DNA from: Candidatus Gastranaerophilales bacterium
Lineage (GTDB): Bacteria > Cyanobacteriota > Vampirovibrionia > Gastranaerophilales > Gastranaerophilaceae
Direction: 5' to 3'
Assembly (NCBI GenBank): GCA_928722015.1
Contig: CAKMWI010000007.1
Coordinates: forward strand, 62,001 to 126,000
DNA: 64,000 bases
Shown piece after piece: positions 53,596-63,013 of this stretch (position 1 is its first letter; each line of letters starts with the position of its first letter). A program made the translations under genes and the position numbers. The notes under the pieces are model-generated. The model was not told the DNA's origin. It searched no databases and worked only from the letters and a program-made list of their open reading frames with translations.

Positions 53596-54504
53596 ATGGT
53601 AATAAGATATGATTGCGGCGAAGTTATTACAGCAATGGTTACACCTATGGAGCGCTCAGGTGCTATTGATTATGATAGAGTTGAGGCTCTTGCTAAACAC
53701 TTAATTGCAACTGGCAGCGACGCTTTATTGGTTGCAGGAACTACCGGGGAATCTCCTACATTGACAAATGAAGAGGAAATTGAGCTGGTAAGTACGGTTA
53801 AACGTGCAGTTGCAAATAAAGCAAAAATTATTTTAGGAGCAGGTTCTAACTCTACAGAATCTGCTATTGAGTATTCTAAATTTGCTCAAAAAGAGGAAGT
53901 TGATGCTATCTTATCTGTAGTGCCTTATTATAACAAACCTAATCAAAGAGGAATTATTGAGCATTTTTCTGCAATTGCTAAAAATACGACTCTTCCAATT
54001 ATTTTATATAATATCCCTTCAAGAACAGGGGTTATGATGGAACCTAAAACGGTTGCATTTTTGGCAAATACTTTTGAGAATATAGTTGCAGTTAAGCAGA
54101 GTTGCTCTGATATGGATAAAGTTACCGAAATGAAGATGTTGTGTCCGGATGATTTTGTGATATATTCCGGAGATGATAGCTTAACTCTACCTATGATGTC
54201 GTTAGGTGCTTATGGTGTTATTTCTGTTGCATCTCACCTTTTTGGCTCTGAAATCAAATCTATGATTAGAAATTTTAAAACAGGTGAAGTTGTTGCGGCA
54301 AGAAATATGCATAAAAAATTATATCCTGCTTTTAGAGCATTGTTTATGGCTCCTAATCCTACACCTGCAAAAGCAGCTTTAGCTTATAAAGGTATTATAG
54401 AGGATTATGTAAGGAAACCTCTTGTTACACTTACTGATGATGAAAAGATTCAATTATTTAAAGTTATTGATAGTGTTAAGCAGGAATTAAGCGAAGAGGG
54501 CTAG
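53596..54504 (+). CDS. dapA: 4-hydroxy-tetrahydrodipicolinate synthase
   Basis: 302 residues. It condenses pyruvate with aspartate semialdehyde in the lysine/DAP pathway. The TIM-barrel motifs include TTGESPTLT near residue 49, VVPYYNKPNQ, the general-base Tyr in ILYNIPSRTG, and the Schiff-base Lys in VAVKQSCSD. Normal length. Paired in function with dapF at 63014. Confidence 0.95.
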   Translation: MVIRYDCGEVITAMVTPMERSGAIDYDRVEALAKHLIATGSDALLVAGTTGESPTLTNEEEIELVSTVKRAVANKAKIILGAGSNSTESAIEYSKFAQKEEVDAILSVVPYYNKPNQRGIIEHFSAIAKNTTLPIILYNIPSRTGVMMEPKTVAFLANTFENIVAVKQSCSDMDKVTEMKMLCPDDFVIYSGDDSLTLPMMSLGAYGVISVASHLFGSEIKSMIRNFKTGEVVAARNMHKKLYPAFRALFMAPNPTPAKAALAYKGIIEDYVRKPLVTLTDDEKIQLFKVIDSVKQELSEEG

Positions 54505-54584
54505 TTCCTTTTCGTATTTTTGGTGATATAAATAATATCATATAGTTTAATTATAGTAGTACATATATAAAAGAGGGTAAAAAA

Positions 54585-55916
54585 TTGAAAAACAAAATTA
54601 TTATGTTTTGGGTAATTGTAGCAATTGTGGTTGCATCTATTATCACAATTTGCAAGATGCCGACAAAACTGGGATTGGATCTTGTAGGAGGCTCAAGAAT
54701 TATGTTAGAAGCCAGAACTACAGATACAGTCAGAAAAATTACACCTGAAGTTATGAGCCGTTTACAATATGCTATTGAAAGCCGTGTAAATAAACTGGGT
54801 GTTTCTGAAACAAGTGTTGCTCAAGTAGGTGATAAAAGATTATTGGTTGAAATTCCGAATGTTACTGATTTGAAAGAAGCAGAAGCTTTTCTAGGTAAAA
54901 CTGCACAATTGGAATTTAAACAGCCTGTGTTTGATGCAAATAAACAGCCAAAGAGAGATGAGCAGGGTATGTTGATGTGGGAATCTACCGGTCTGACTGG
55001 TGAAGATTTAAAATCTGCGTCAATTGGTTCTGATCAATCCGGACAATGGACAGTTTCTTTGGAATTTAATGGTAAAGGTGCTACTAAATTTGCTGAGTTG
55101 ACTCAAAAATTGGTTGGTCAGCAGATGGCTATTTTCTTTGATAATGAAGAAATTTCTGCCCCTGTTATTAGAGAGGCTATTTTTGGCGGAAGAGCTGAAA
55201 TTTCAGGCGGTAGCAGTGGTTTTAAATATGAAGAAGCAGAAAGAATGGTTAATTTGTTAAATGCAGGTGCTTTGCCTGTTCCGTCTGAAATCATTCAGGA
55301 AAACACAGTTGGACCTACTCTTGGTGCTGATAGTATTGAAAAATCAAAATTTGCAGGAATTGTAGGTGTTGGTTTTGTAATGTTGTTTATGATTTTTGCA
55401 TACCGATTACCTGGTCTTATAGCAGATATTGCATTAATTGTTTATGGTTTAATATTATTTGCCTTATTTAAGGCTATTCCTGTAACTCTTACTCTTGCTG
55501 GTATTGCAGGTTTTATCCTTTCAGTAGGTATGGCAGTCGATGCGAATATTTTAATATTTGAGAGAACTAAAGAAGAATTAAAAGCAGGAAGAAATTTGTT
55601 TACTGCAATTAATTCAGGATTTGACAGAGCTTTTACAAGTATTTTCGATTCAAATATGACTACAATTTTAACTTGTGTTATTTTGTATTTCTTAGGTACA
55701 AGTGTTGTTAAAGGATTTGCTTTAACTCTTGCAATCGGTGTTCTTGTTTCAATGTTTACTGCTATTACAGTTACTAAAAACTTCATGCACTTAATCTTCG
55801 GTACAGGGGAATTAAAATACCCTGCATTATTTGGTCTTACTAAAAGTGATATCGGTAAAGGTTATGAAGTTACAGAAACAAAACGTGAAAAAGCTCGTTT
55901 TGGTATTTTAGACTAA
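54585..55916 (+). CDS. secD: Protein translocase subunit SecD
   Basis: 443 residues with six spans expected. The N-terminal LGLDLVGGSRIMLE is followed by a large periplasmic domain, then the conserved QENTVGPTLGADSIEKSK and SVGMAVDANILIFERTKEE. It drives late protein export with SecF. TTG start with GAGGG 7 nt upstream. secF follows at 22 nt. Confidence 0.94.
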   Translation: MKNKIIMFWVIVAIVVASIITICKMPTKLGLDLVGGSRIMLEARTTDTVRKITPEVMSRLQYAIESRVNKLGVSETSVAQVGDKRLLVEIPNVTDLKEAEAFLGKTAQLEFKQPVFDANKQPKRDEQGMLMWESTGLTGEDLKSASIGSDQSGQWTVSLEFNGKGATKFAELTQKLVGQQMAIFFDNEEISAPVIREAIFGGRAEISGGSSGFKYEEAERMVNLLNAGALPVPSEIIQENTVGPTLGADSIEKSKFAGIVGVGFVMLFMIFAYRLPGLIADIALIVYGLILFALFKAIPVTLTLAGIAGFILSVGMAVDANILIFERTKEELKAGRNLFTAINSGFDRAFTSIFDSNMTTILTCVILYFLGTSVVKGFALTLAIGVLVSMFTAITVTKNFMHLIFGTGELKYPALFGLTKSDIGKGYEVTETKREKARFGILD

Positions 55917-55938
55917 GAAAGTATGAGGTAAATATAAA

Positions 55939-56919
55939 ATGTTTAATTTTAAGAAAAATGTAATACATGTTGTTAAATACAGGGTAGTCTGGATTTGTCT
56001 ATCGGCCTTATTACTACTTCCTGGTATTATTGCAATGATATATTCAATGATTACATATCCTACTCATTCTCCTGTAAAAGTCGGAATTGATTATACCGGG
56101 GGAACTATTTTGCAGTATGGAACAAAGCAGGCTGTAACAAGTGATGATTTAGGAACAACACGTGAAAATCTTGCTTCAATAGATGTGAAAAATCCATATA
56201 TCCAAGTATTGAATGTTACTCCGACTGCTGAAAATAATAATATAAAATCAATAATTTCAATAAGAACAAAGTTTATTGATGAAGGTTCAGAACTGGCTTC
56301 TGATATTACAAATGTTATGAAAAAAGAATTTAAGGATTCTGAATTAATTCAAGTAACATCAGTAGGTCCTACTTTAGGAAATGAATTGTTTAAGATGTCT
56401 GTTATTGCGCTAGTGCTGGCTACATTAGGAATGCTTATATATATTTCTATGCGTTTCAAGTTGGAATATGCTGTTGCTGCTATATTAGGTTTAGTGCATG
56501 ACGTTTTGTTTGTTGTAGGTGTATTTTCTATACTCGGAATTTTCGGAGATGTGCAGGTTGATGGTTTGTTCTTAACCGCAATTTTGACGTTGATTGGTTT
56601 CTCAATTAATGACACAATTGTAACATTTGATAGAATTAGAGAAAATTTACGTTATTATGGTAAAAAGATGACATACGGAGAAATTGTTGATGCTTCTGTA
56701 AATCAAACAATTGCAAGGAGTGTTAATACTTCGTTAACTGCATTTATTACACTTGCTGCGTTGTATTTCTTTGGTGGTGTTACTACAAAAGATTTTGTTC
56801 TTGCAATGATGATTGGTGTTGTTGTTGGTACATATTCTAGTATTTTCTTCTGCAGTATGCTTGTTGATTTCTGGGAAGAAAAGAAAGGTCAACCAAGACA
56901 TATGGCTATAGAAGGCTAA
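55939..56919 (+). CDS. secF: Protein translocase subunit SecF
   Basis: 326 residues, six-span partner of SecD. GIDYTGGTILQY near residue 49, VTSVGPTLGNELFK, and GFSINDTIVTFDRIRENL are SecF landmarks. It forms the secDF operon with its own terminator behind it. Confidence 0.95.
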   Translation: MFNFKKNVIHVVKYRVVWICLSALLLLPGIIAMIYSMITYPTHSPVKVGIDYTGGTILQYGTKQAVTSDDLGTTRENLASIDVKNPYIQVLNVTPTAENNNIKSIISIRTKFIDEGSELASDITNVMKKEFKDSELIQVTSVGPTLGNELFKMSVIALVLATLGMLIYISMRFKLEYAVAAILGLVHDVLFVVGVFSILGIFGDVQVDGLFLTAILTLIGFSINDTIVTFDRIRENLRYYGKKMTYGEIVDASVNQTIARSVNTSLTAFITLAALYFFGGVTTKDFVLAMMIGVVVGTYSSIFFCSMLVDFWEEKKGQPRHMAIEG

Positions 56920-56943
56920 GATTTATTGTATGATAATTTAAAT

Positions 56944-56979
56944 AAAAAGACTTCAAGATTTGTTTCTTGAAGTCTTTTT
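56944..56979. terminator. Terminator of secDF, bidirectional
   Basis: A perfect 15-bp stem (AAAAAGACTTCAAGA with TCTTGAAGTCTTTTT) with a 6-nt loop, between secF and the convergent pcrA-type gene. Confidence 0.92.
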
Positions 56980-57059
56980 ATAACTTTTAATTATTTACAG
57001 AGGCAGCAAACTAACTATTTTTGCATATCCGCAATTAGCAAAAGCGGCAGTATATATAT

Positions 57060-59600
57060 TTAAAATTTTTTTAATTTTGCATAAGAAGCGTCCATCGCTT
57101 TTTTACCTTTAGTACCAAAATCAACTGTATACATTACACTTTCGCCTATTGTGGTAACATCTGTAATGTGTCCGATACCCATTTGACCGTGAAAAACGCG
57201 TTGACCTACTTCAAAGATATCATCAAGAGATAAAGCTGTATTTTTTTTAGCTTCTCTTTCTTCAGCCAGTCGGCGTTCATTCTGGCGCTGAGCAGACATT
57301 TGTCTGAGTGCATTTATTGCATTAGTTCCTGCGATTCTTCGTGCTTCCTCTTCTCTTTTTTTATTGATTGCTGATTTTACAATCATTGCTCTTCTAGGAG
57401 TTCTGTTAACCATTTGTTTGGAGGAATTTGTATAACCTTGCTCGGATTTGGAATTTTGAGTATGAGTTTTACCACCTGATGCAAGTCCTTTCCTTTGTGG
57501 GGCTACAAAATTTGTACCAAATCCAGAAGAAGGTTTAACATATCCATAACTGTCAGATTGCGCAGAATGGTATTCTTTTGCTTTAGATACGGCACTTCTG
57601 AATGTTGAAGATGTGTTTTTAAAATTGCCATCAGACTCCATTGATTCTATAAGATTTTGAGGAATCTCTTCAATAAATCTGGATGGATTATAGTATCTGT
57701 ATTCCCCCCAGGTTTGACGGCGTTTTGCTGATACAAGGTATAATTTTTCTTCTGCACGTGTTATCCCTACATACATTAGTCTGCGTTCTTCTTCAATTTC
57801 AGATGGGACTTGAAGTGTTCTTTGGCTTGGAAAAATTCCTTCATCCATACCTGCTATAAAAACAACAGGAAATTCCAGCCCTTTTGCTGCATGAAGAGTC
57901 ATCATTGTTATATTATTGGTTTCTTCGTCCATTGAATCTAAATCTGAAACTAAAGCCACCTGTTGTAAGAATTCTCCTAAAATATTATCTTCTTCCTCGG
58001 GAATGAATTCTTCTGCAACATTGACAAGTTCTTGAAGGTTATTTATATCATCTTGATATTCTGGGTCATTTATTGCTTTTGATTGTAATTCTGCCAGATA
58101 ACCGGATTTTTCAATAACAAGAGTTACAAAATCTTTAAGAGTATAGGAGTCTTTTGCCTGTTGAAATTTATAAATTAAATTAGCAAAATCTTTTAGTTTT
58201 GATTGTGTTTTTGGGCTGATTTCTGATTCTTCACAAATTTTTATTGCTTCATAAAGACTGATATCTCTGTCCGCTGCGAATTTTGTTAGATTTTGCATTG
58301 TAGTATCGCCGATTCCTCGTTTTGGAATATTAATTACTCTACGTAAACTTTGCGAATCATCAGTATTATTAATCAGTTTAAGATAGCAAAGAACAGTTTT
58401 GACCTCTGCTCTATCATAGAATTTGGTTCCACCATATATTTTGTAGGGTAATCCTGTTGCCATGCAGGCTTCTTCAAGAGCGCGGGACTGATTGTTTGTT
58501 CTATAGAGTATTGCAAACTTATTATAGTTACCGCCGGCTGTTCTTTTTATGTTAGAAACTATATAGTTAGCTTCATCAGCTTCATCATCCGCTATATAGT
58601 AACTTAGTTTTTCTCCTTCACCTTTATTTGAATATAGGACTTTATCTAAACGTTCATTGTTATTTTCAATAACAGCATTGGCGGCATTCAAAATATATGC
58701 TGTAGAACGATAATTCTGTTCCAATTTGATTAATTTAGTATTGTTGTAGTCTTTTTGAAAATTCATAATAATTGTAAAATCAGCTCCACGCCAAGAATAT
58801 ATTGACTGGTCAACATCTCCTACAACGCATAACGATCTTTGCTGCGAAAGTTCGTTTGCGGGTTGAAGATTAGTATACAGCATATTTACGAGTTTATATT
58901 GAGCCAGGTTTGTATCCTGATATTCATCTACCATAATGTGCTGAAATCTATCATGGTATTGGTTTCTTACTTCTTTATTTTGTTCGAGAAGTTTGACTGT
59001 CAACATTAGCATATCGTCAAAGTCTATAGCATTATTTGCATTTAAATTTTTTTCGTATTCTTCGTATATAGAGGCAATTTTTTGTGATTTAAAATCTCTT
59101 GCATACGTAGCAAAAGTTGTGGCATCCTGCATTTTATTTTTAGCATTTGAGATGACTGATTTTACAAGTTTTGGTTGGTAAACTTTATCATCAAGATTGA
59201 GCTTTTTTATTGCTCTGGTAATAATTTGATTTGTATCTGAGTCATCATAAATAGTGAAATTTTTGTCCAAATGCTTACCAGTAGCTGTATTATATTTGTC
59301 GATATTTTCTCTTAAAATTCTTCCGCAAATACCGTGAAAAGTGCCTACCCACATATATTTAACAGTGTCTTCACCAATAATTTTACCAATACGTTCTTTC
59401 ATCTCTTTAGCAGCTTTGTTTGTAAACGTTACGGCTAATATATTTCTTGGTTTTACCCCGTTTTGAATCATATATGCAATTCTTGTAGTAAGAACTTTGG
59501 TCTTTCCTGAACCAGCTCCGGCTAAAATTAACAATGGTCCCTGTGTGCTTTTTACAGCTTCAATCTGCTGCTCATTAAGATTTTCTAATAGATTTTCCAT
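57060..59600 (-). CDS. pcrA: ATP-dependent DNA helicase PcrA/UvrD
   Basis: 846 residues, superfamily 1A helicase acting in excision repair and conflict resolution. Walker A LAGAGSGKTKVL, AVTFTNKAAKEM, the Walker B-like DEYQDTNLAQ, GDVDQSIYSWRGAD, LEQNYRST and VMTLHAAKGLEF-type motif (MMTLHAAKGLEF) are seen. The C-terminus keeps the Tudor-like RNA-polymerase-binding domain (QRVFHGQMGIGHITDV). ATG 59600 has an AGAGGG SD; the in-frame ATG at 59642 is rejected. Confidence 0.95.
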   Translation of the reverse strand: MENLLENLNEQQIEAVKSTQGPLLILAGAGSGKTKVLTTRIAYMIQNGVKPRNILAVTFTNKAAKEMKERIGKIIGEDTVKYMWVGTFHGICGRILRENIDKYNTATGKHLDKNFTIYDDSDTNQIITRAIKKLNLDDKVYQPKLVKSVISNAKNKMQDATTFATYARDFKSQKIASIYEEYEKNLNANNAIDFDDMLMLTVKLLEQNKEVRNQYHDRFQHIMVDEYQDTNLAQYKLVNMLYTNLQPANELSQQRSLCVVGDVDQSIYSWRGADFTIIMNFQKDYNNTKLIKLEQNYRSTAYILNAANAVIENNNERLDKVLYSNKGEGEKLSYYIADDEADEANYIVSNIKRTAGGNYNKFAILYRTNNQSRALEEACMATGLPYKIYGGTKFYDRAEVKTVLCYLKLINNTDDSQSLRRVINIPKRGIGDTTMQNLTKFAADRDISLYEAIKICEESEISPKTQSKLKDFANLIYKFQQAKDSYTLKDFVTLVIEKSGYLAELQSKAINDPEYQDDINNLQELVNVAEEFIPEEEDNILGEFLQQVALVSDLDSMDEETNNITMMTLHAAKGLEFPVVFIAGMDEGIFPSQRTLQVPSEIEEERRLMYVGITRAEEKLYLVSAKRRQTWGEYRYYNPSRFIEEIPQNLIESMESDGNFKNTSSTFRSAVSKAKEYHSAQSDSYGYVKPSSGFGTNFVAPQRKGLASGGKTHTQNSKSEQGYTNSSKQMVNRTPRRAMIVKSAINKKREEEARRIAGTNAINALRQMSAQRQNERRLAEEREAKKNTALSLDDIFEVGQRVFHGQMGIGHITDVTTIGESVMYTVDFGTKGKKAMDASYAKLKKF

Positions 59601-59624
59601 GCCCTCTTCCCAAATAAAAAAAAA

Positions 59625-59643
59625 TATGCTATAATTAAGCATA
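59625..59643. promoter_or_regulatory. Inverted repeat over the -10 of the SLOG gene
   Basis: TATGCT (59625-59630) and AGCATA (59638-59643) flank TATAAT (59630-59635) in the 85-nt gap between two divergent genes. Such symmetry could be an operator, but it is short and may be chance. Confidence 0.25.
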
Positions 59644-59685
59644 ATCGAAAAATGTAATTAATGCAATTAGAAGGTAAATGAAAAA

Positions 59686-60285
59686 ATGACAGAATGTGAT
59701 AAGGAAATTTTATTGGGTTCGGATGACAAAAATGAGGATGCCCAAAAATCGATAGTTGTACCGATTGATGATGAAATGGATACTGTTAAATCCGATGCCC
59801 CTAATACAGTTGACGAGTTAGCTATGGAACTTGCAACAATTAAACAATCAGCTAAAAAGATTGCTATTATAGGTAGTAGAAATCTCCCTATCACTCATCA
59901 ACAAATGATTGAAACACTTGCTACTGCTCTTGTTATGCAGGGAAATACTATTATAACCTCAGGTGGTTCTTCAGGTACTAATGCTGCGGCTATTCGTGGT
60001 GCAATGAAGGCTAATCCGCAAAAGTTAAGTGTTGTCCTCCCTCAGACTATAGGTCAACAACCTTCAGATGTGCAAGATCAACTGATTGGTGTGCCAAATA
60101 TTATTGAACATGCTGATCGTGCAATGATGACATTGGCTGATGCATCAAGAGTTTGTAACAGAGAAATTATTGATGAATGTAATCAATTAATTTGCTTTTT
60201 ATCTCATACTAGTAAAACTCTTCATAGTGCTGTTCAATATGCAGAAGAGGGACATAAAGTTATCACTGTATTTTACTTAGATTAA
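59686..60285 (+). CDS. DprA/SLOG-like Rossmann protein
   Basis: 199 residues. An acidic, likely disordered N-terminus (1-40) is followed by a Rossmann fold with the first strand IAIIGSRNLPITHQQ (59 onward) and the phosphate-binding loop TSGGSSGTNAAAIRGA, as in the SLOG superfamily (DprA, LOG). VVLPQTIGQQP and ADRAMMTLADASRVCN follow. It lacks the DprA helical and winged-helix ends. It is probably a nucleotide- or ligand-binding protein, not DprA itself. First gene of a run with a HEAT protein and an EF-hand protein. Confidence 0.78.
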   Translation: MTECDKEILLGSDDKNEDAQKSIVVPIDDEMDTVKSDAPNTVDELAMELATIKQSAKKIAIIGSRNLPITHQQMIETLATALVMQGNTIITSGGSSGTNAAAIRGAMKANPQKLSVVLPQTIGQQPSDVQDQLIGVPNIIEHADRAMMTLADASRVCNREIIDECNQLICFLSHTSKTLHSAVQYAEEGHKVITVFYLD

Positions 60286-60297
60286 TAAGGTTTTTTT

Positions 60298-61467
60298 ATG
60301 AGTGATAAATTAAAAAGATTAACTGGTAAGAATCCTAAAGATTTTGAACCTGTTGCTTCTCATCTTATAAATAATGCAGATATTGAACTATTTGCTGAAT
60401 TGGTTAGTCAAGAAGATTTTTTATTTGATTTTGTAAAACAAAATGTTGCATCCCGTTTGAATAATGTTTGTGATGAATCTAATTATTTGAATTTGATTGG
60501 ATTTTTAAAATATTATTCTCCATCATACGAAGATTTTATTGTTTCAAATCTGGTAAAATACGCAAATGAAGATTTGACTGATAAAATGCTTGAGTTATTT
60601 GCGTCAGGTACTGATGATGAGAAAACTTATTGTGCTAAGTTTTTTTCATATATTCAAGATCCTTTAGCAATCGAGTTCTTGAAAGATAATGCATATAGCC
60701 AAAATCCGGCTCTGAGTTCAAATTGTGCATCTGCTCTTGCTGTATTTGGAGATAAAACTTCTTTAGATGAAGCTATAGAGAAACTTAAATCTGATGATGA
60801 ATTTGAAAAACTTGATGCGGTGAGATTTTTGGTGTCTTATGGGGATAAAGATTCTGTTTCAGAGATAATAAAGGTTATGAAGCATTCTTCGCTTGCTGAA
60901 AATATGGCAGGTGAAGTTGTTTATCTAATGGATTTATATTCTCTTATAAAAGACAATATGCAGGATGGTTTATTTGTTTTGAATTCAATAATTAATGGAT
61001 TGGGAGAAATCTTAAGTTTAGCTCAAGTATTTGATTTCCAGTTATATGATGTGTTTGCGTATTTATTAAAAGGTAATATCTCTTCTGAGATTGCAGTTGT
61101 ATTATTAAATGCAAAAGAGAAATTTGGTGTTATAACTGAAAATGATGAATATTTATTTGATGAGACAAATGATGTCAAAAGAGAAGTTCAGGAAATAAAA
61201 ACTCTTTTGGCTTCTGTTAATAAGGATAATTTGATAAGTTTTGTAAGTAAAGAATTGCGAGAAGACAGTTTGTTTGTATTTACAGCGCTTGATTTTTCGA
61301 ATGATACTGTAATTATACGTAATATGCTTGCAGGTTCTAATCCAACGGTTATACTAAAAGCTCTGGAAGTTTTAAAGCGTATTGATACTGTTACTCAACA
61401 AGATAAGGAAATTGCATTGAATTCTGTATCAGATGAAAACATAAAAAGTATAATTAGGGCAATATAA
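60298..61467 (+). CDS. HEAT-like repeat protein (389 aa)
   Basis: Soluble, acidic helical-repeat protein. Segments such as AIEFLKDNAYSQNPALSSNCASALAVFGDK fit paired HEAT helices, as does AVRFLVSYGDKDSVSEIIK. It starts 12 nt after the SLOG gene. Its partner is unknown; the neighbouring EF-hand and SLOG proteins are candidates. Confidence 0.7.
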   Translation: MSDKLKRLTGKNPKDFEPVASHLINNADIELFAELVSQEDFLFDFVKQNVASRLNNVCDESNYLNLIGFLKYYSPSYEDFIVSNLVKYANEDLTDKMLELFASGTDDEKTYCAKFFSYIQDPLAIEFLKDNAYSQNPALSSNCASALAVFGDKTSLDEAIEKLKSDDEFEKLDAVRFLVSYGDKDSVSEIIKVMKHSSLAENMAGEVVYLMDLYSLIKDNMQDGLFVLNSIINGLGEILSLAQVFDFQLYDVFAYLLKGNISSEIAVVLLNAKEKFGVITENDEYLFDETNDVKREVQEIKTLLASVNKDNLISFVSKELREDSLFVFTALDFSNDTVIIRNMLAGSNPTVILKALEVLKRIDTVTQQDKEIALNSVSDENIKSIIRAI

Positions 61468-61485
61468 TATAATGGAGGAATGCTT

Positions 61486-61812
61486 ATGTTTATGATAATT
61501 TCTGATGATGATAAACCAGTACCTGCAGGTTATAGACAACTTACTGATGAAGAGATAATTAAAGATTATCTAAGTATGGATATGGATGAGAATTATAGAA
61601 TTTCTAAGAATGAATGGATGCTTACTTTTATAAAACTTTTGGCAAATGATATTCAGGAATTAGAAAAAGAAGGACCTGATTCTGTAATGAAAAAAATTCA
61701 AGAACTATCTGACGAATTTGAATTATATGATATTGATAATAATAAATATCTTGATTATGATGAATACCGTAATATTCTTATGAATAATGTTTATATTTCA
61801 GATGCGGGTTAA
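61486..61812 (+). CDS. EF-hand calcium-binding protein (108 aa)
   Basis: Two EF-hand loops: DMDENYRISKNEW (about residues 32-44) and DIDNNKYLDYDEY (about 83-95), both with the D-x-D-x-N spacing and a final acidic residue, so calcium binding is likely. Helical link between them. ATG 61486 is 7 nt after GGAGG; the ATG at 61480 is too close to that SD. It is third in the SLOG/HEAT run (spacing 18 nt). Confidence 0.78.
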   Translation: MFMIISDDDKPVPAGYRQLTDEEIIKDYLSMDMDENYRISKNEWMLTFIKLLANDIQELEKEGPDSVMKKIQELSDEFELYDIDNNKYLDYDEYRNILMNNVYISDAG

Positions 61813-61828
61813 TAAGTATATATTATAG

Positions 61829-61865
61829 AAAAATACCGGTTAAGTTATTCTTAACCGGTATTTTT
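61829..61865. terminator. Bidirectional terminator
   Basis: A 16-bp perfect stem (AAAAATACCGGTTAAG and its complement) with a 5-nt loop, between the EF-hand gene and the convergent rpsR. Confidence 0.92.
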
Positions 61866-61884
61866 CTATCTGTTTAATCAATTA

Positions 61885-62112
61885 TTAGTCAAAAACGTAA
61901 CTGATAATTGCTGCTTCTCTAGCTTTTTTAATAGCTTTTGCAATCATTCTTTGATGAGCTGCACAATTTCCAGTGATTCTTCTTGGAATAATTTTACCAG
62001 CTTCAGTTAAATATCTTTTTAATTTAGCAGCATCTTTGTAATCTACTGATGTAACTTTATCAGCACATAGACTACAATTTTTACGTTTTTTCTTATCATC
62101 TTGTCTTGCCAT
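61885..62112 (-). CDS. rpsR: 30S ribosomal protein S18
   Basis: 75 residues. Contains the Cys pair of the zinc-type S18 (NCSLCADK), IDYKDAAKLKRYL-like sequence (VDYKDAAKLKRYLTEAGKI) and RRITGNCAAHQRMIAKAIKKAR. It completes the classic rpsF-ssb-rpsR order on the minus strand. Confidence 0.96.
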   Translation of the reverse strand: MARQDDKKKRKNCSLCADKVTSVDYKDAAKLKRYLTEAGKIIPRRITGNCAAHQRMIAKAIKKAREAAIISYVFD

Positions 62113-62167
62113 TGTGTTAATTGCCTTTCTAGCCTTATTATTTTACTACTTAATTTTTTATTTTAAT

Positions 62168-62581
62168 TTAGAATGGCACTTCTTCATCAGCCATCAATAC
62201 ATCCGCATCAGATTCAGGAGAGGTTTCCATTTCTCCGAATGTTAAGATATCACCCTCTTCAGAAGAATCTTGGGAAGAAGTTGAGCTACCACTCATAAGT
62301 TCAATAGTTGCAGCTTCGATTTCAAAAACCTTTTTTTCAGTTCCGTCATCCATTTTGCTGATGCCATTTTGTAATCTACCTTCAACCAAAACTTTTTGAT
62401 TTTTAGAAAGAGAAGAAACAACTTCTTCTAGAGATTGTCTTTTAGCAATTACTCTTACTAATGTTTCTTCTTGTTGACCTACATTAATTACAAAAGATGA
62501 AACAGCAACATTGTTAGATGTAAATCCTGTTTTTGGTGTTTTGTAAACTATACCTGTAACTACTGCTTTTGCTAATGTCAT
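62168..62581 (-). CDS. ssb: Single-stranded DNA-binding protein
   Basis: 137 residues: an OB-fold (AKAVVTGIVYKTPKTGFTSN ... VLVEGRLQNG), a Ser/Gln/acidic linker and the partner-binding tip DEEVPF. Located between rpsF and rpsR as usual. It is shorter and more divergent than E. coli SSB. Confidence 0.93.
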   Translation of the reverse strand: MTLAKAVVTGIVYKTPKTGFTSNNVAVSSFVINVGQQEETLVRVIAKRQSLEEVVSSLSKNQKVLVEGRLQNGISKMDDGTEKKVFEIEAATIELMSGSSTSSQDSSEEGDILTFGEMETSPESDADVLMADEEVPF

Positions 62582-62644
62582 TCTTATTTCCTTTAACCTT
62601 TTTAGCTTATTTTTCGGTAATTTTATATTATTACCAATTAAATG

Positions 62645-62944
62645 TTATACAGAAGCTTTTTCAGAAACTTCCATAAACATTATTCTTAAAATATTATCAT
62701 TTAATCTTAATTGTCTTTTAAATTCTGCAACTTTATCAGCAGGTAAAGAAAGTGTGCTTGTTGAGAAATATCCGTCTCTGAAATTTTGGATTTCATAAGC
62801 TAATTTTTTTCTGCCTACTTTGTCTGTTGATTTAACTTCTCCACCAAATTCACTAATAGTTGAACTGATTTTTTCGATTAATTTATCAACTTCTTCGGCA
62901 TCCAGATTAGGTTTGAATATAGTCATTAATTCATAAGTTTTCAT
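62645..62944 (-). CDS. rpsF: 30S ribosomal protein S6
   Basis: 99 residues. YELMTIFKPNLDAEEVDKLI at the N-terminus and KLAYEIQNFRDGYFSTSTL in the middle are typical of S6, which pairs with S18 in the small subunit. AAGGAG SD. First gene of the rpsF-ssb-rpsR group. Confidence 0.96.
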   Translation of the reverse strand: MKTYELMTIFKPNLDAEEVDKLIEKISSTISEFGGEVKSTDKVGRKKLAYEIQNFRDGYFSTSTLSLPADKVAEFKRQLRLNDNILRIMFMEVSEKASV

Positions 62945-63013
62945 TTATTTGTCTCCTTTTAGTAATTTTATCTTATGTATTATGCTTAAATATTATCATG
63001 AACATAAAAATTA

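Noticed and set aside
59686..60285. Second dprA gene
   Set aside because: Shares the Rossmann/SLOG core only; it is too short and lacks the helical and winged-helix domains seen in the real dprA at 49929-51020.
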